Position numbers and translations under genes: made by a program. This document shows, one piece after another, positions 27,025 to 37,912 of a stretch of DNA of 64,000 nt. Below the pieces are notes generated by a model. That model was not told the origin of the DNA. It did no database searches and worked only from the letters and a program-made list of their open reading frames with translations. The stretch comes from an uncultured Paracoccaceae bacterium. GTDB lineage: Bacteria; Pseudomonadota; Alphaproteobacteria; Rhodobacterales; Rhodobacteraceae. The DNA lies in NCBI GenBank assembly GCA_951812615.1, contig CATOSU010000002.1, positions 930,001-994,000 on the forward strand, read 5' to 3'. Each line of letters opens with the position of its first letter. Positions within the stretch are counted from its first letter, which is position 1.

Positions 27025-27474
27025 TTGAAGGGCATCGACCCGCGATTGAATGCTGACGTGCTGTTTGCGTTGCGGGACATGGGACATGGCGACGTGCTGA
27101 TCCTTGCCGATACGAATTTCCCGTCCGGCTCGATCGCGCGCGAAACGGTTCTGGGCGATCTGCTGCGGATGGACAACCTGACATCGGCGCAGGCCGCCGA
27201 GGCGGTCCTGTCGGTCCTGCCGCTGGATACGTTCGTTGACGATTTTGCCGGGCGCATGGAAATTGTTGGCGCGCCGGACGAGATACCGCCGGTGCAGTCC
27301 GAGGTGCAGGCCGCCATCGATGCCGCCGAAGGCACACCCCGCCCGATGGTCAGCATCGAACGATTCGCGTTCTACGACATGGCGCGCGAGGCCTATGCCG
27401 TGATCCAGACCGGTGAACGACGGTTCTACGGGTGTTTCATGTTCCGCAAGGGCGTGATCCCGCCGGAGGCGTGA
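27025..27474 (+). CDS. fucU: RbsD/FucU-family sugar mutarotase
   Basis: 149 residues from a TTG start at 27025. GGGAGAGAGA lies upstream and the sequence begins MKGIDPRLNADVLFALRDMGHGD, the FucU N-terminus with the catalytic His of the MGHGD motif. Then come LADTNFP and the C-terminal GERRFYGCFMFRKGVI loop, which forms the neighbouring active site in the decamer. It interconverts pyranose anomers to feed sugar kinases. It is followed after one base by the ribokinase gene, which supports a sugar pathway. Confidence 0.9.
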   Translation: MKGIDPRLNADVLFALRDMGHGDVLILADTNFPSGSIARETVLGDLLRMDNLTSAQAAEAVLSVLPLDTFVDDFAGRMEIVGAPDEIPPVQSEVQAAIDAAEGTPRPMVSIERFAFYDMAREAYAVIQTGERRFYGCFMFRKGVIPPEA

Positions 27475-27475
27475 G

Positions 27476-28396
27476 ATGAGCAAACCCATCGTGATACTCG
27501 GCGTTTTTGTCGCCGATACCAGCTACCGCGCCGACCGTGCCCCGCGCATGGGAGAAACCATCATGGGCAACAGTTTTGCCCTGGGGCCAGGCGGCAAGGG
27601 CTCGAATCAGGCGGTGGCGGCGGCGCGTGTTGGCGGCGACGTGCATTTCATCACCCGGCTGGGGCGCGACCCGTTTGCCGATATGGCGCTGGCGACCTGG
27701 GCCGGAGCCGGGGTACAGCCGGCGATTTCGCAGCATGACGACAGCTATACCGGCGCGGCCTACATTTTTGTCGAGGAGGCAAGCGGGGACAACGCGATCA
27801 TCGTCTGCCCGGGTGTCGCCGGCACGATCTCACCCGCCGATATCGAGGCGCGGGCCGGGCTGATCGGGACGGCCGGGGTGTTCTTGACGCAGCTGGAACA
27901 GCCATTGGACGCGGCCATGCGCGGGCTGGAGCTGGCCCGGGCAGGCGGTGCTGTCACCATTCTCAACCCGGCCCCGGCGGCGGACCTGCCACAGGGGATG
28001 CTGGGTTTGTGCGACTATGCCACGCCAAACGAGAGCGAGGCCGAGGGGCTGACCGGTGTTGTCGTGAAAACCGTCGATGACGCGACCCGCGCAGCCGTGG
28101 CCCTGCGGGCTGCTGGTGTCGGCACGGCCATCATCACGCTGGGCGAAAACGGGGCGTTGTTTCATGATGGGGACGAACCGGTTCACGTTCCGGCGTTCAA
28201 GGCCGGACCGGTGGTCGAAACGACCGGGGCCGGCGATGCGTTCAATGGCGGGTTCGCAACGGCGCTGGCACGGGGTGACGCGCCGCTGGAGGCCGTGCGG
28301 TTTGGCTGTGCGACCGCGGCGATATCCGTAACCCGGCCCGGCACAGCACCCTCCATGCCGTCGCTGCAGGAAGTGCAGACGCTGTTGAGAGGGTGA
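27476..28396 (+). CDS. rbsK: Ribokinase-type PfkB carbohydrate kinase
   Basis: 306 residues. The PfkB motif 1 is GPGGKGSNQAVAAARVGGDV; motif 2 is VVETTGAGDAFNGGFATAL, with the catalytic Asp in GAGD. ILNPAPA and YATPNESEAE are the usual ribokinase segments. It phosphorylates ribose or a related sugar at O5 with ATP in the cytoplasm. It is the end of the ATPase-SGNH-FucU-kinase unit and is followed by a terminator-like hairpin. Confidence 0.92.
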   Translation: MSKPIVILGVFVADTSYRADRAPRMGETIMGNSFALGPGGKGSNQAVAAARVGGDVHFITRLGRDPFADMALATWAGAGVQPAISQHDDSYTGAAYIFVEEASGDNAIIVCPGVAGTISPADIEARAGLIGTAGVFLTQLEQPLDAAMRGLELARAGGAVTILNPAPAADLPQGMLGLCDYATPNESEAEGLTGVVVKTVDDATRAAVALRAAGVGTAIITLGENGALFHDGDEPVHVPAFKAGPVVETTGAGDAFNGGFATALARGDAPLEAVRFGCATAAISVTRPGTAPSMPSLQEVQTLLRG

Positions 28397-28420
28397 TCCG
28401 ATTTCTTGCAAAGAAAACGA

Positions 28421-28445
28421 GCCGGAATTTTCCAGAAATTCCGGC
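28421..28445 (-). terminator. Bidirectional hairpin between rbsK and rppH
   Basis: GCCGGAATTT (28421-28430), loop TCCAG, AAATTCCGGC (28436-28445). The 10-bp stem directly abuts the rppH stop. On the minus strand it is followed by TCGTTTTCTTT, so it works best as an intrinsic terminator for rppH. It may also stop rightward rbsK transcripts. Confidence 0.75.
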
Positions 28446-28952
28446 CTACGCCGAGGTCGGGGCGCCCGGTTGGAGCTGGTCGGAAAAGGCCGCAAGCACC
28501 TGAATATAGACCTCTCTTTTGAACGGCACGATTGAGGCGACCAGCTGATCCACGTCCTGCCAGCGCCATTCGGTGAACTCGGGGTGATCGGTCTGTATAT
28601 TCACCTGATCGTCGGTTCCGAGAAAACGCATCAGAAACCATTTCTGTTCCTGACCGCGAAACCGGCCTTTCCAGATCCGCGGCACCAGGTCATGCGGCAG
28701 ATCGTAAGGCAGCCAGTCCGCCGTTTCGGCAATGATCTCGACCAGGTCCGGCAGCACACCGGTTTCTTCCCACAATTCCCGCAATGCGGCGTCACGCGGG
28801 CTTTCACCCTTGTCCACTCCGCCCTGCGGCATTTGCCAGGCATCGCTGTCGCGGTCATTGCGCTGGCCAACAAAGACACGGCCGTCCGGGTTCATCAGCA
28901 TGACGCCGACGCAGGGCCGGTATGGCAGTTTCGCGATCTCTTCGGGGGTCAT
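28446..28952 (-). CDS. rppH: RNA pyrophosphohydrolase
   Basis: 168 residues. The Nudix box [22 protein letters not shown] is complete, with the REXXEE-type metal ligands as RELWEE. The N-terminal [23 protein letters not shown] and [10 protein letters not shown] strands match RppH/IalA enzymes of Alphaproteobacteria. It removes pyrophosphate from triphosphorylated 5' ends to start mRNA decay; members also cleave Ap4A. It stands alone with its own terminator. Confidence 0.95.
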   Translation of the reverse strand: MTPEEIAKLPYRPCVGVMLMNPDGRVFVGQRNDRDSDAWQMPQGGVDKGESPRDAALRELWEETGVLPDLVEIIAETADWLPYDLPHDLVPRIWKGRFRGQEQKWFLMRFLGTDDQVNIQTDHPEFTEWRWQDVDQLVASIVPFKREVYIQVLAAFSDQLQPGAPTSA

Positions 28953-29036
28953 TTCAGTCTCCTTGGCGCGGCTTTCCTGTCATATTTCGCACCCGGCCCG
29001 CAAGCTTATGACGCTGCGTTGAGGGGTGACAGGTGA

Positions 29037-31109
<2,073 letters not shown>

Positions 31110-31166
31110 TCCCGGCGGGCATCCCGTTTCGCGGATCCCATCATTTGCTGTATCGCGGAATGGAAT

Positions 31167-31200
31167 TGCCCGCGCCTGTGGCCAGAGCCGGGCGCGGGCA
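31167..31200. terminator. Hairpin between convergent fadH and methyltransferase genes
   Basis: TGCCCGCGCC (31167-31176) pairs with GGCGCGGGCA (31191-31200), a 10-bp stem with a 14-nt loop, 57 bp after fadH. It is flanked by GAAAAAT on the right only. It probably ends transcripts from both convergent genes. Confidence 0.5.
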
Positions 31201-31278
31201 GAAAAATATGAAATCTTCCTGAAAACAGCGCCTGTTTAACGCTGCAGTGCAACATGATCATGACAGCGGTAACAGAAA

Positions 31279-32019
31279 TCAGCGGTTTCTGGCCGTGTTC
31301 GGTTTGTTCAGGATCCAGACCTGCTCGGACGGGTACCGTTTTGCCCATTCCGCGGGGATCGAAAACTGATCTTCGGTGACGTGGGCCGGTGCGAAGAGTT
31401 CCAGATAGTTTTCGACCTCGAAGCCGATGTTTCGAAACAGCGCCATCCATTCGGACATGGTCCTGTTGAACTCGATACCGCCGGGTTCGATTTCAACCTC
31501 GGTCCAGTCGGCACCCTTCAGGCCTCTGTAGGTCCTATGCAGCGTGAAATCGCAGGGGGAGCCGCGGTCGTCAGTGCAAACGATGGTCAGAGGGTGGTTG
31601 CCCAGAAACACCAGCCGTCCGCCGGGGCGCAGAACCTGCCATGCCTCGCGCAGCCAGATATCCGGGTCGCACCAGATCGCGGCCCCGTATTCCGAGATCG
31701 CAAAATCAAAGGTGTTCGGGGCGAAACCGACGGCTTCTGCGTTGCCCTCGCGAAATTCGATATCCGCCCCGTGCAGCGCGGCCAGCCGCCGGGCCGTTGC
31801 CAGTTGGGCGGTGGAAATGTCGATGCCAGTGACGCGTGCGCCGCGACGTGCCATCCAGCCCGAAACATAGCCGGTCCCGCAGCCCAGTTCCAACGCCTGC
31901 AGCCCGGTCATGTCGTCCGGCAACAGATGCAGGTCGCTCTCCGGCAGGCCCCAGATGCCCCACTGCGGCGTTTTCGCAGCCCACAGCATTTCTCCGGCGG
32001 CCACCCAGTCCTGTGCCAT
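31279..32019 (-). CDS. Class I SAM-dependent methyltransferase
   Basis: 246 residues. Motif I is ALELGCGTGYVSGWMARRG, motif II is VTGIDIST, motif III/IV is FDFAISEYGAAIWCDP, and LRPGGRLVFLGN is the post-motif strand. It belongs to the Methyltransf_11/25 type acting on small molecules. The C-terminal 90 residues (GGIEFNRTMSEWMALFRNIGFEVENYLEL) are the usual substrate cap. It is complete and lies immediately left of the prophage boundary. Its promoter region may have been the insertion target. Confidence 0.85.
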   Translation of the reverse strand: MAQDWVAAGEMLWAAKTPQWGIWGLPESDLHLLPDDMTGLQALELGCGTGYVSGWMARRGARVTGIDISTAQLATARRLAALHGADIEFREGNAEAVGFAPNTFDFAISEYGAAIWCDPDIWLREAWQVLRPGGRLVFLGNHPLTIVCTDDRGSPCDFTLHRTYRGLKGADWTEVEIEPGGIEFNRTMSEWMALFRNIGFEVENYLELFAPAHVTEDQFSIPAEWAKRYPSEQVWILNKPNTARNR

Positions 32020-32063
32020 CCCGTTCCAGTAGTCGTGTAGGGTGACAAAAGTCTTTGGGTATC

Positions 32064-32093
32064 CGGACTATCCCGGACTATCCCGGACTATTC
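32064..32093 (+). repeat. Three tandem 10-bp repeats CGGACTATCC near prophage left end
   Basis: CGGACTATCC at 32064-32073 and 32074-32083, and CGGACTATTC at 32084-32093, lie 45 bp upstream of the methyltransferase start codon and before the first phage gene. They may be host promoter sequence, or sit at the junction with the prophage. Confidence 0.6.
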
Positions 32094-32376
32094 CGGCTGG
32101 GATTGCAAAACGGGCTTGAAATCAGGGCTTTGAGCGCCTCTTGGGGCGCGGACCTGATGGCCACGTCGGATTCGGCCCGCGCCATAAGTCTTTCAGAATC
32201 GGCACGTTTCGGGGGGTGCGAACCCGCTGGAAACGGTGATTTTGTCGCTGATATCGGGGGCGCGAAACAGCCGGATTTTCCGGGCATTTCAGGGGTGGTG
32301 CTTTTCGGGCTTCCCGGTGCTTTCCGCGGCCACGATGATCTGCCCTTGCAAGGGGCCTGCAAGGGATGTTCGGCTA
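32094..32376. other. Gene-free region containing the probable left end of the prophage
   Basis: 283 bp without a gene, between the chromosomal methyltransferase and the last leftward phage gene. Short GC-rich motifs with a TTTCSGG core recur (about 32207, 32277, 32302 and 32320), which is what transposase end-binding sites would look like. AAGTCTTT near 32050 also recurs near 32188. The exact terminal dinucleotide and the 5-bp target duplication cannot be set because the right end is outside the window. Confidence 0.4.
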
Positions 32377-32778
32377 TCAGCTGTAGGGCATGTCGTAGCC
32401 GATGAACGAGCCATCTTCGTATCGGTCGGTAATGTTGCCTTGCGCATCGCGCTGCGCGCGCGGCGCGGGTTCGGTGGGGCTGAGGTCGACACCGTCGAAG
32501 ACGGGCGGCAGGGTCGAGCGCAGCGGCTCGTAGAGTATCCCGTCGAAGGCGAACCCGAGGAGCCAGAGGAACTCGGTCGGATCGTGGGCCGGATCGCGGA
32601 GGTAGAGTTCGCGCCCCTCGGAGGAACAGTTCACCGGCGTGGGGCGGGCGAGGGTCTTCTGCATGCCCGGCACATCTGAATGGGTGCCCTCGACCGTGCC
32701 TGCCGTGTCGTCCCAGATCACGGTGCGCATCTCGCGCCCGTAGAGCATGTCGGGAAGGTTGATCCTGTGAATGGCCAT
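32377..32778 (-). CDS. Hypothetical phage protein (last gene of packaging unit)
   Basis: 133 residues, 21 bp downstream of the MuF gene and in the same direction. There are no recognisable domains; the protein is acidic, with a Pro-rich C-terminal third (SPTEPAPRAQRDAQGN) and no signal peptide or membrane segment. The position after MuF suggests a head or head-tail accessory protein, or a moron at the phage end. It is the gene closest to the left end. Confidence 0.7.
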   Translation of the reverse strand: MAIHRINLPDMLYGREMRTVIWDDTAGTVEGTHSDVPGMQKTLARPTPVNCSSEGRELYLRDPAHDPTEFLWLLGFAFDGILYEPLRSTLPPVFDGVDLSPTEPAPRAQRDAQGNITDRYEDGSFIGYDMPYS

Positions 32779-32799
32779 GGGGTGCTCTCGCTATCGTCG

Positions 32800-34359
32800 C
32801 TATGCGGGATCGTAATGGAAAAGCAGCCCCAGCACCAGATCGAGCATCTCCGGATCGTCGCGCACGAGCTTGTCCAGATCGACGCCTTCGTCGCCGGGCA
32901 GCCTGTGGAAGAGGATCTGGAAGGCGCGGGTCATGACCTCGGCGGCGCGGCCACCTGCGTATTCCCGCCCGAAGTAGCCATCGACATACTGGTCGCGCCG
33001 TCCTGTCAGAGGTGGATAGTCGGGCAGGATCAGAACCGGCTCCCGCGCCCCGCCGGGCAGGGTGGTGCGTCGGATATGGAGGTCCTGGAAGAGACGGTCG
33101 ATTTCCGGCATCGCCGCTTGCAGGTGGTGGACATATTCGTGGGTGGCGTTGGAGGGATCGCGGGAGGTGATGGCCCAGGCGGTGTTATCGGCCTTGGTCA
33201 GCTGGCCGCGCCCGATGCGGACCGACCCTCGTGCGGCGGCGGAAAGGTAGCTGCCGCCGGTTTCCTGCCCGTTGGCGGCAACGCCGAGCGGGCTGGCATT
33301 GGCGCGCGCCACCCAGCGTGCCGGAAAGCGCAGCGAGGCGGCATGGACGGCGTCGGCGGCGGCCCGGTCCTCGCCGCCCGTGCGCAGGGGTCTGACGGAT
33401 GCCGCCACGGTTCCGGCGCCGCGCCCGGTTGTGAGGCCCTGGGCAACGAGGCCACGCAGGCGGTCGGCAAAGCCCGCCTGGTCCGGGGCCAGTGCGGTGG
33501 CCTCGACAAGCTGCCTGCGCCTCGTGCGCCCCCGCGCGATCCATTCGGTGACATCGGAGGTGGCGGCGCGGACGAGCGCGGGCGGGGCGGCGATCAGGCG
33601 GTCCGCGAGCAGCTTGCGGGCGCCGGCCACGGGGTCGACGGTGCCGGGGTTGTGGGCAAAGCCGGGATCGATCCCGACGGGCACGTCCTGGCTCTCCCCG
33701 GTGCGGCGGTTGCGCCATGGCCGTGTGCGGTTCCACCCTTCCGGCGGGCCGGGCGAGGGTGTGAGGCCGAAGCGCTCCAGATCGGCATCCGAGAGGGTCT
33801 GCACGGTGCAGCGGCAATGCCAGCCGCAGGGCGGGAAATGGGTCTGCCAGAACGGGTCGTCCCAGCGCAGGATGGTGCCGTGCCAGGCCCGGTGCAGGGG
33901 CCGGGTGCGGTCATCGAGCGTGGCGATGTAGCGAACCCATGGGCGGCGGCCCGCCAGGCGGGTGATCTGCGCCCACTTGCCGGCGGCGGTGGCCATGCGC
34001 AGATTGGTGTCGAAGATGGTTCTGAGCCGACGGGGTGAGCCGAGCTGGACCACGCGGGTCTCGCCGGTTGCAGGATCGGTCATGGTCTTGCGGCCCCACC
34101 AGCCCCTGGCGCGCAGGATCGGTTCGAGCTCGTCCTGGAAACTCTCGAAAGTGGTGCCTTCGGCCAGCACCCGGTCCATGGCGTCCCGGATATCGGTCAG
34201 GATGTCGAGACGGGCGACCTTGGCCACCGTGAAGGAGCGGGCATGCTGGGTCGCGGAGGTGTCGCGCCAGTCATGGCCGACATGCATGCCCTTGGCGCGG
34301 AAGAATTCAATCGCCTCCTCGGGGGGCACATCCATGATTTCGGGGACGGGATCAGGCAT
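32800..34359 (-). CDS. MuF-like head morphogenesis protein with C-terminal HEXXH domain
   Basis: 519 residues from ATG 34359 (MPDPVPEIMDVPPEEAIEFFRAKG). Longer starts at 34377/34398 would overlap the portal gene more. Residues about 60-250 are the SPP1-gp7/MuF domain, with RYIATLDDRTRPLHRAWHGT, then WQTHFPPCGWHCRCTVQTL, the family's Cys/His signature. After an Ala/Arg-rich linker, the last about 160 residues are not MuF-like. They contain HEYVH (residues 407-411) and a downstream Glu in GGRAAEVMT (474), a layout seen in zinc metalloproteases. MuF proteins with variable C-terminal enzyme or toxin domains are known. It overlaps the portal gene by 8 bp. Confidence 0.85.
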   Translation of the reverse strand: MPDPVPEIMDVPPEEAIEFFRAKGMHVGHDWRDTSATQHARSFTVAKVARLDILTDIRDAMDRVLAEGTTFESFQDELEPILRARGWWGRKTMTDPATGETRVVQLGSPRRLRTIFDTNLRMATAAGKWAQITRLAGRRPWVRYIATLDDRTRPLHRAWHGTILRWDDPFWQTHFPPCGWHCRCTVQTLSDADLERFGLTPSPGPPEGWNRTRPWRNRRTGESQDVPVGIDPGFAHNPGTVDPVAGARKLLADRLIAAPPALVRAATSDVTEWIARGRTRRRQLVEATALAPDQAGFADRLRGLVAQGLTTGRGAGTVAASVRPLRTGGEDRAAADAVHAASLRFPARWVARANASPLGVAANGQETGGSYLSAAARGSVRIGRGQLTKADNTAWAITSRDPSNATHEYVHHLQAAMPEIDRLFQDLHIRRTTLPGGAREPVLILPDYPPLTGRRDQYVDGYFGREYAGGRAAEVMTRAFQILFHRLPGDEGVDLDKLVRDDPEMLDLVLGLLFHYDPA

Positions 34360-35899
34360 TGCCGCCCTCTCTGTCGTCATCCCTGCCGGCGCCGTCATCC
34401 CCCTCCGCCGAGAGCCGCGCCGAGGTGGTGGCGCGGGCGAGCCGCGCGGCCATGGGGTTCGTGTCCATGGCCGCGTAGAGATCGGGGGCGTCCAGTGCGG
34501 CCGCGAGCGCGTCCGGGGTGTGGGCTTCCGCCACGGCGACCCCAGGCGGGGTGAGCACCGGGTCCATCAGCGCCTCCCAGCCGCTCTCGCCGACCAGGCG
34601 GTCGACGGCGGCATCGACGGCATCGCGCGCCGGAGGCTCGCGGGCGGCGGCCAGTGCGGCGCCCGGTCCGGCGCCCGGTCCGGCGGCTGGCGGGCCGGGC
34701 GATGCGGGGGCGGCCTGACGGGGATCGGGTTCCCAGATGCCGCCATAGGTCTCCTCGACAGAGGGCTGTGTCAGCCTGAGGCCGGAGGCGGCGGCGACCT
34801 GCACGTCGCGCGCGGCGCGCGCGGCGAGGTCTTCGGGCGGGGCGGTGTTGCGGCTCAGATGCGGGACGGCGGCACCGGGGAAGTTCCAGGCGGTCAGCCA
34901 TGTCGCGACCGAGTGGCGCAGCATGGCCGAGAGGCGGCGCGCATCCGCCGCCACCAGGCGTTGCAGCACGTCGGCATGGGCCTCGGCCGTGGCCTGCCAC
35001 TGGCCGATCTCGGAGGTGGCGCGCTCGCCCAGCACCGCATCGGCGATCATGGCATCCATCGCCCTGACGAACTCTGCGTAATCGCCACCGGCGCGCCGCC
35101 CGCTCTCCAGCAATTCGATCTTGTGACCCTCTTTCAGGACCAGGCCCGCGCCGCCGACCAGCGCGGCCTGCTGGGCCAGCGCTTTCTCGATCGCGGCGGA
35201 ACTGGCGTCGCCGGCGAGCGTCATACAGGTCGTTGGCGTGCCAAAACGCTCCAGCGCGACCGCCCACATCGAGACCACGTGGCGCTTGAGCCAGACCGGC
35301 CAGACACACCATTCGGCGGCACCGGGGCCATGCGCCTGCCCGCCATGCTGGCGCGGCTGGACCAGGACGCAGAACTTGGCCGGGGGCAGGACGACACCGC
35401 CCGGCCGGCCCCGCGTGATCAGACGCAGGTCGCCGTCCCGGTGCCAGCGGAACCTTGCGGGGTTGCGCACGCGCAGATCGGCGAGCCGCACGGCGGGGCC
35501 CTCGATCTCCCAGAGGCATTCGGCGATGGCGTAGCCATGCCAGGCGGCGTGCAGAAGCTCGCGGCTGATCCGATCGATCTCCAGCGCGCCCAGCTGCTCT
35601 TCGAGATCCCCGGCCGCCATCCGGTCCCGGCGCATCGTCCCGCCCGGCGTGATCTCGAGCGGGGCCGCCACCACCGCATCGAGGCGCTGATCGAGGACCG
35701 CGCGGGCATGGGGGTCGGCCAGTGCCGCCGTGGCGGCGGTGACACCGGCGGGATCGGCCTGCCAGTGGCGCGGATCGGAGCCCAGCCCGAAATCGCGATA
35801 GCGCTCGGTGAGATCCCAGGCCCCGCCACCGCCCAGGGTGACTTCCGGGGGCGCGATCTCGCCCTTTGCGGGGCGGGCGGGGATGTCGGCATGCGCCAT
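34352..35899 (-). CDS. Phage portal protein, DUF935 (Mu gp29-like)
   Basis: 515 residues, as expected for Mu-type portals. Features are YRDFGLGSDPRHWQ at the N-terminus, HARAVLDQRLDAVVAAPLEITPG, the conserved HGYAIAECLW segment, and RHVVSMWAVALERFGTPT, then the helical stem/crown (ADAVLGERATSEIGQWQATAEAHADV). The C-terminal 100 residues are Pro/Ala/Gly-rich. It forms the dodecameric channel at the capsid vertex. One base separates it from the large terminase gene; it overlaps MuF. Confidence 0.9.
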   Translation of the reverse strand: MAHADIPARPAKGEIAPPEVTLGGGGAWDLTERYRDFGLGSDPRHWQADPAGVTAATAALADPHARAVLDQRLDAVVAAPLEITPGGTMRRDRMAAGDLEEQLGALEIDRISRELLHAAWHGYAIAECLWEIEGPAVRLADLRVRNPARFRWHRDGDLRLITRGRPGGVVLPPAKFCVLVQPRQHGGQAHGPGAAEWCVWPVWLKRHVVSMWAVALERFGTPTTCMTLAGDASSAAIEKALAQQAALVGGAGLVLKEGHKIELLESGRRAGGDYAEFVRAMDAMIADAVLGERATSEIGQWQATAEAHADVLQRLVAADARRLSAMLRHSVATWLTAWNFPGAAVPHLSRNTAPPEDLAARAARDVQVAAASGLRLTQPSVEETYGGIWEPDPRQAAPASPGPPAAGPGAGPGAALAAAREPPARDAVDAAVDRLVGESGWEALMDPVLTPPGVAVAEAHTPDALAAALDAPDLYAAMDTNPMAARLARATTSARLSAEGDDGAGRDDDREGGNA

Positions 35900-35900
35900 T

Positions 35901-37331
35901 CTACCAGCCCCTCAGGGCAGCCAGCGGCGAGTGCAGGACGCCGAGGTCGCTGTCACCATGATACTGCGGTGTGCCGTACGGACTGCCCGGTGCCGACCAG
36001 GCCGCGTGGCGGCGCGCGTCGGTCCAGGCCTCGAACGGCCCGCTGGCGGTGCGCGCGGCCGAGACCGCCAGCGCCAATGCCCAGAACCGGTCGGCATGGC
36101 CGTCGCTCTGCGCGCGCTCCGCCACCAGCCGCGGCGCGCCGGTGGCGCCGGGCTCGGCACGCACGCTGTGCAGGTCGGCCGCCAGGGCATCATCGGCGGG
36201 AATGCGGATGCGTTTGTCCTCGAAGGCCTCTCGGAGCCGCGTGGCCACATCGAGCCGGCGCGGCGCGGTCATCAGCACGCCTTCGACGGTGAAGGCGCCG
36301 TGATCCCCGGCCAGCTGCTCGACCACCGCCTCGCCCATGCCGGTCTGGTCGATGGCGATCCGGAGCGGGCGATGGGCCCGCACGAGGCGCGCCACCTCGG
36401 CGCGCTGTTCGGAGAACGAGACGTCGCGCAACGTCACCAGCTCGCGCAGCCAGAGCGCGTCACCGGCATCCTCGATCACCGCGGCCACCCAGAGATCGCG
36501 CCGGCGCGCCACATCGATGCCGATACAGACCGGACCGGAGCCGCGCAGGCCGGGATCGCCCGCCGCGTCGCGCATCGTCGTGCGGATCAGATCCCATGTG
36601 ATCCAGGCCCCGCCCCCGGCGGCGGGAATGCAGTCGAGCTCTTCGCCCGCGTGGCGTCCGTATTGCGCGCGGATCGCCGCCTCCCAGGCCGCCTGCGCGG
36701 CGGGCGTGCCCGGTTGTCCGGTCACGGCGGCGATGCGGGAATAAAGCCCCTGATCGAGCGCGTCCGCCAGCGTCACCCGGTGCAGGCTGCCGGGCTGGCG
36801 CCGCTCGCGGATGTCGCGGACCAGCGTGTTGAAGGGCGAGGCCTCGCCGTTATGGGTGGAGATGATGCGCACGCGCCCGCCCCAGGTGGTGAAGGCGAGC
36901 GCGGCTTTGAGAACCTCCTCGAGATCGTCAACGAAGGCCGCCTCGTCGACAATCGCCACATCGCCCGGACGGCCCTTGCCGCGGAACCCCCGCGGGCTGG
37001 AGGTCATGGCCAGGATCTGCTTGCCCGTCGCCGCCACGATGCGGAAGGCCTGGATATCGCGTCCCGCGTCGCCGATCAGCACCTCGCCGGCGGCCGAGGC
37101 GGCGATGCCGAGATCGCGCGTCCAGCCCGCGCAATCGTCGATGAAGCCGCGGGTCATGTCGCGGCTGTAAGACAGGTAATAGATATCGCCGCGGCCCTCG
37201 GCGGCATGCATCACCGCGTGGTAGGCTTCGGCCCAGGAGATGCCGATCCGGCGGGACTTCTCGATCACCGCCACCGGGTCCATGTCGGTCACCCAGGCGC
37301 GCTGGTACGGCAGCAGATCGCGGTTGCTCAT
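35901..37331 (-). CDS. Terminase large subunit (Mu gp28-like)
   Basis: 476 residues from ATG 37331, overlapping the small-terminase stop (ATGA). The longer upstream frame is antisense-type noise. LPYQRAWVTDMDPVAVIEKSRRIGISWA is the adenine-binding and Walker A-like region. DVAIVDEAAF (about 124-133) is Walker B with catalytic Glu, and RIISTHNGEASPF is the coupling motif. The C-terminal half has the RNase H-like nuclease pattern (VCIGIDVARRRDLWVAAVIED, IAIDQTGMGEAVVEQL). It packages DNA into the head. Confidence 0.93.
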   Translation of the reverse strand: MSNRDLLPYQRAWVTDMDPVAVIEKSRRIGISWAEAYHAVMHAAEGRGDIYYLSYSRDMTRGFIDDCAGWTRDLGIAASAAGEVLIGDAGRDIQAFRIVAATGKQILAMTSSPRGFRGKGRPGDVAIVDEAAFVDDLEEVLKAALAFTTWGGRVRIISTHNGEASPFNTLVRDIRERRQPGSLHRVTLADALDQGLYSRIAAVTGQPGTPAAQAAWEAAIRAQYGRHAGEELDCIPAAGGGAWITWDLIRTTMRDAAGDPGLRGSGPVCIGIDVARRRDLWVAAVIEDAGDALWLRELVTLRDVSFSEQRAEVARLVRAHRPLRIAIDQTGMGEAVVEQLAGDHGAFTVEGVLMTAPRRLDVATRLREAFEDKRIRIPADDALAADLHSVRAEPGATGAPRLVAERAQSDGHADRFWALALAVSAARTASGPFEAWTDARRHAAWSAPGSPYGTPQYHGDSDLGVLHSPLAALRGW

Positions 37332-37912
37332 GTGGCGCCCTCTGCCTGTGCGCCGCCTTCCACGGCAGCGCGGATCGCGGCGGCGACCTCCGGGGAGAGC
37401 CCGGCCCCGCGCGCGGCGGTCACCGCCCGCTCGGCGCCGGCCTTGCGCTCGGCCTCGGCCAGGCGCTGGCGCTCCCTGTCGCTGATCGCCTCGCGGATGC
37501 CGGAAGAGGTCATGAGATCCTTCATCATGCGACCGAGCAGATGCAGGTCGCGCGTGTCGATCTCCCGGCCCTCCTTGCCGAACTGTGCCTTGATGCACTT
37601 GAACGCGAGCGTCGAGATCATCTCGAAGAGCGCGGAATGGCGCCGGGCCTCATCCTCCAGACCGTTCCTGCCCATCCAGTCCTCGGCCCAGCCGGAAGCC
37701 TCTTCCTGGAGCTTTGAGAATTCGGCGTGCTCGGCGCCGAATTGCGCCACCGCGCTGCGCCCGACGCTCAGGAGCAGCCCGCGGTCCACCAGCCGCGCGT
37801 TCAGCGCGTCGGTGACCGCGTTGTAATCGGCAAACCCGCGCGTCTGAAGCTCTTCCTTCAGCCAGTCGCGCAGCGCTGTGGGCAGCAGATCGATCTTGCG
37901 GCGGCGCGGCAT
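37328..37912 (-). CDS. Terminase small subunit-like, DUF3486 (Mu gp27)
   Basis: 194 residues. The start MPRRRKIDLLPTALRDWLKEELQTRGFADYNAVTDALN is a winged-helix-like DNA-binding region typical of DUF3486 proteins. The rest is helical and charged (LHLLGRMMKDLMTSS, DRERQRLAEAERKAG). It precedes the large terminase with a 4-bp overlap, the conserved gene order of Mu-like phages, and should recognise phage DNA for packaging. Confidence 0.88.
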   Translation of the reverse strand: MPRRRKIDLLPTALRDWLKEELQTRGFADYNAVTDALNARLVDRGLLLSVGRSAVAQFGAEHAEFSKLQEEASGWAEDWMGRNGLEDEARRHSALFEMISTLAFKCIKAQFGKEGREIDTRDLHLLGRMMKDLMTSSGIREAISDRERQRLAEAERKAGAERAVTAARGAGLSPEVAAAIRAAVEGGAQAEGAT

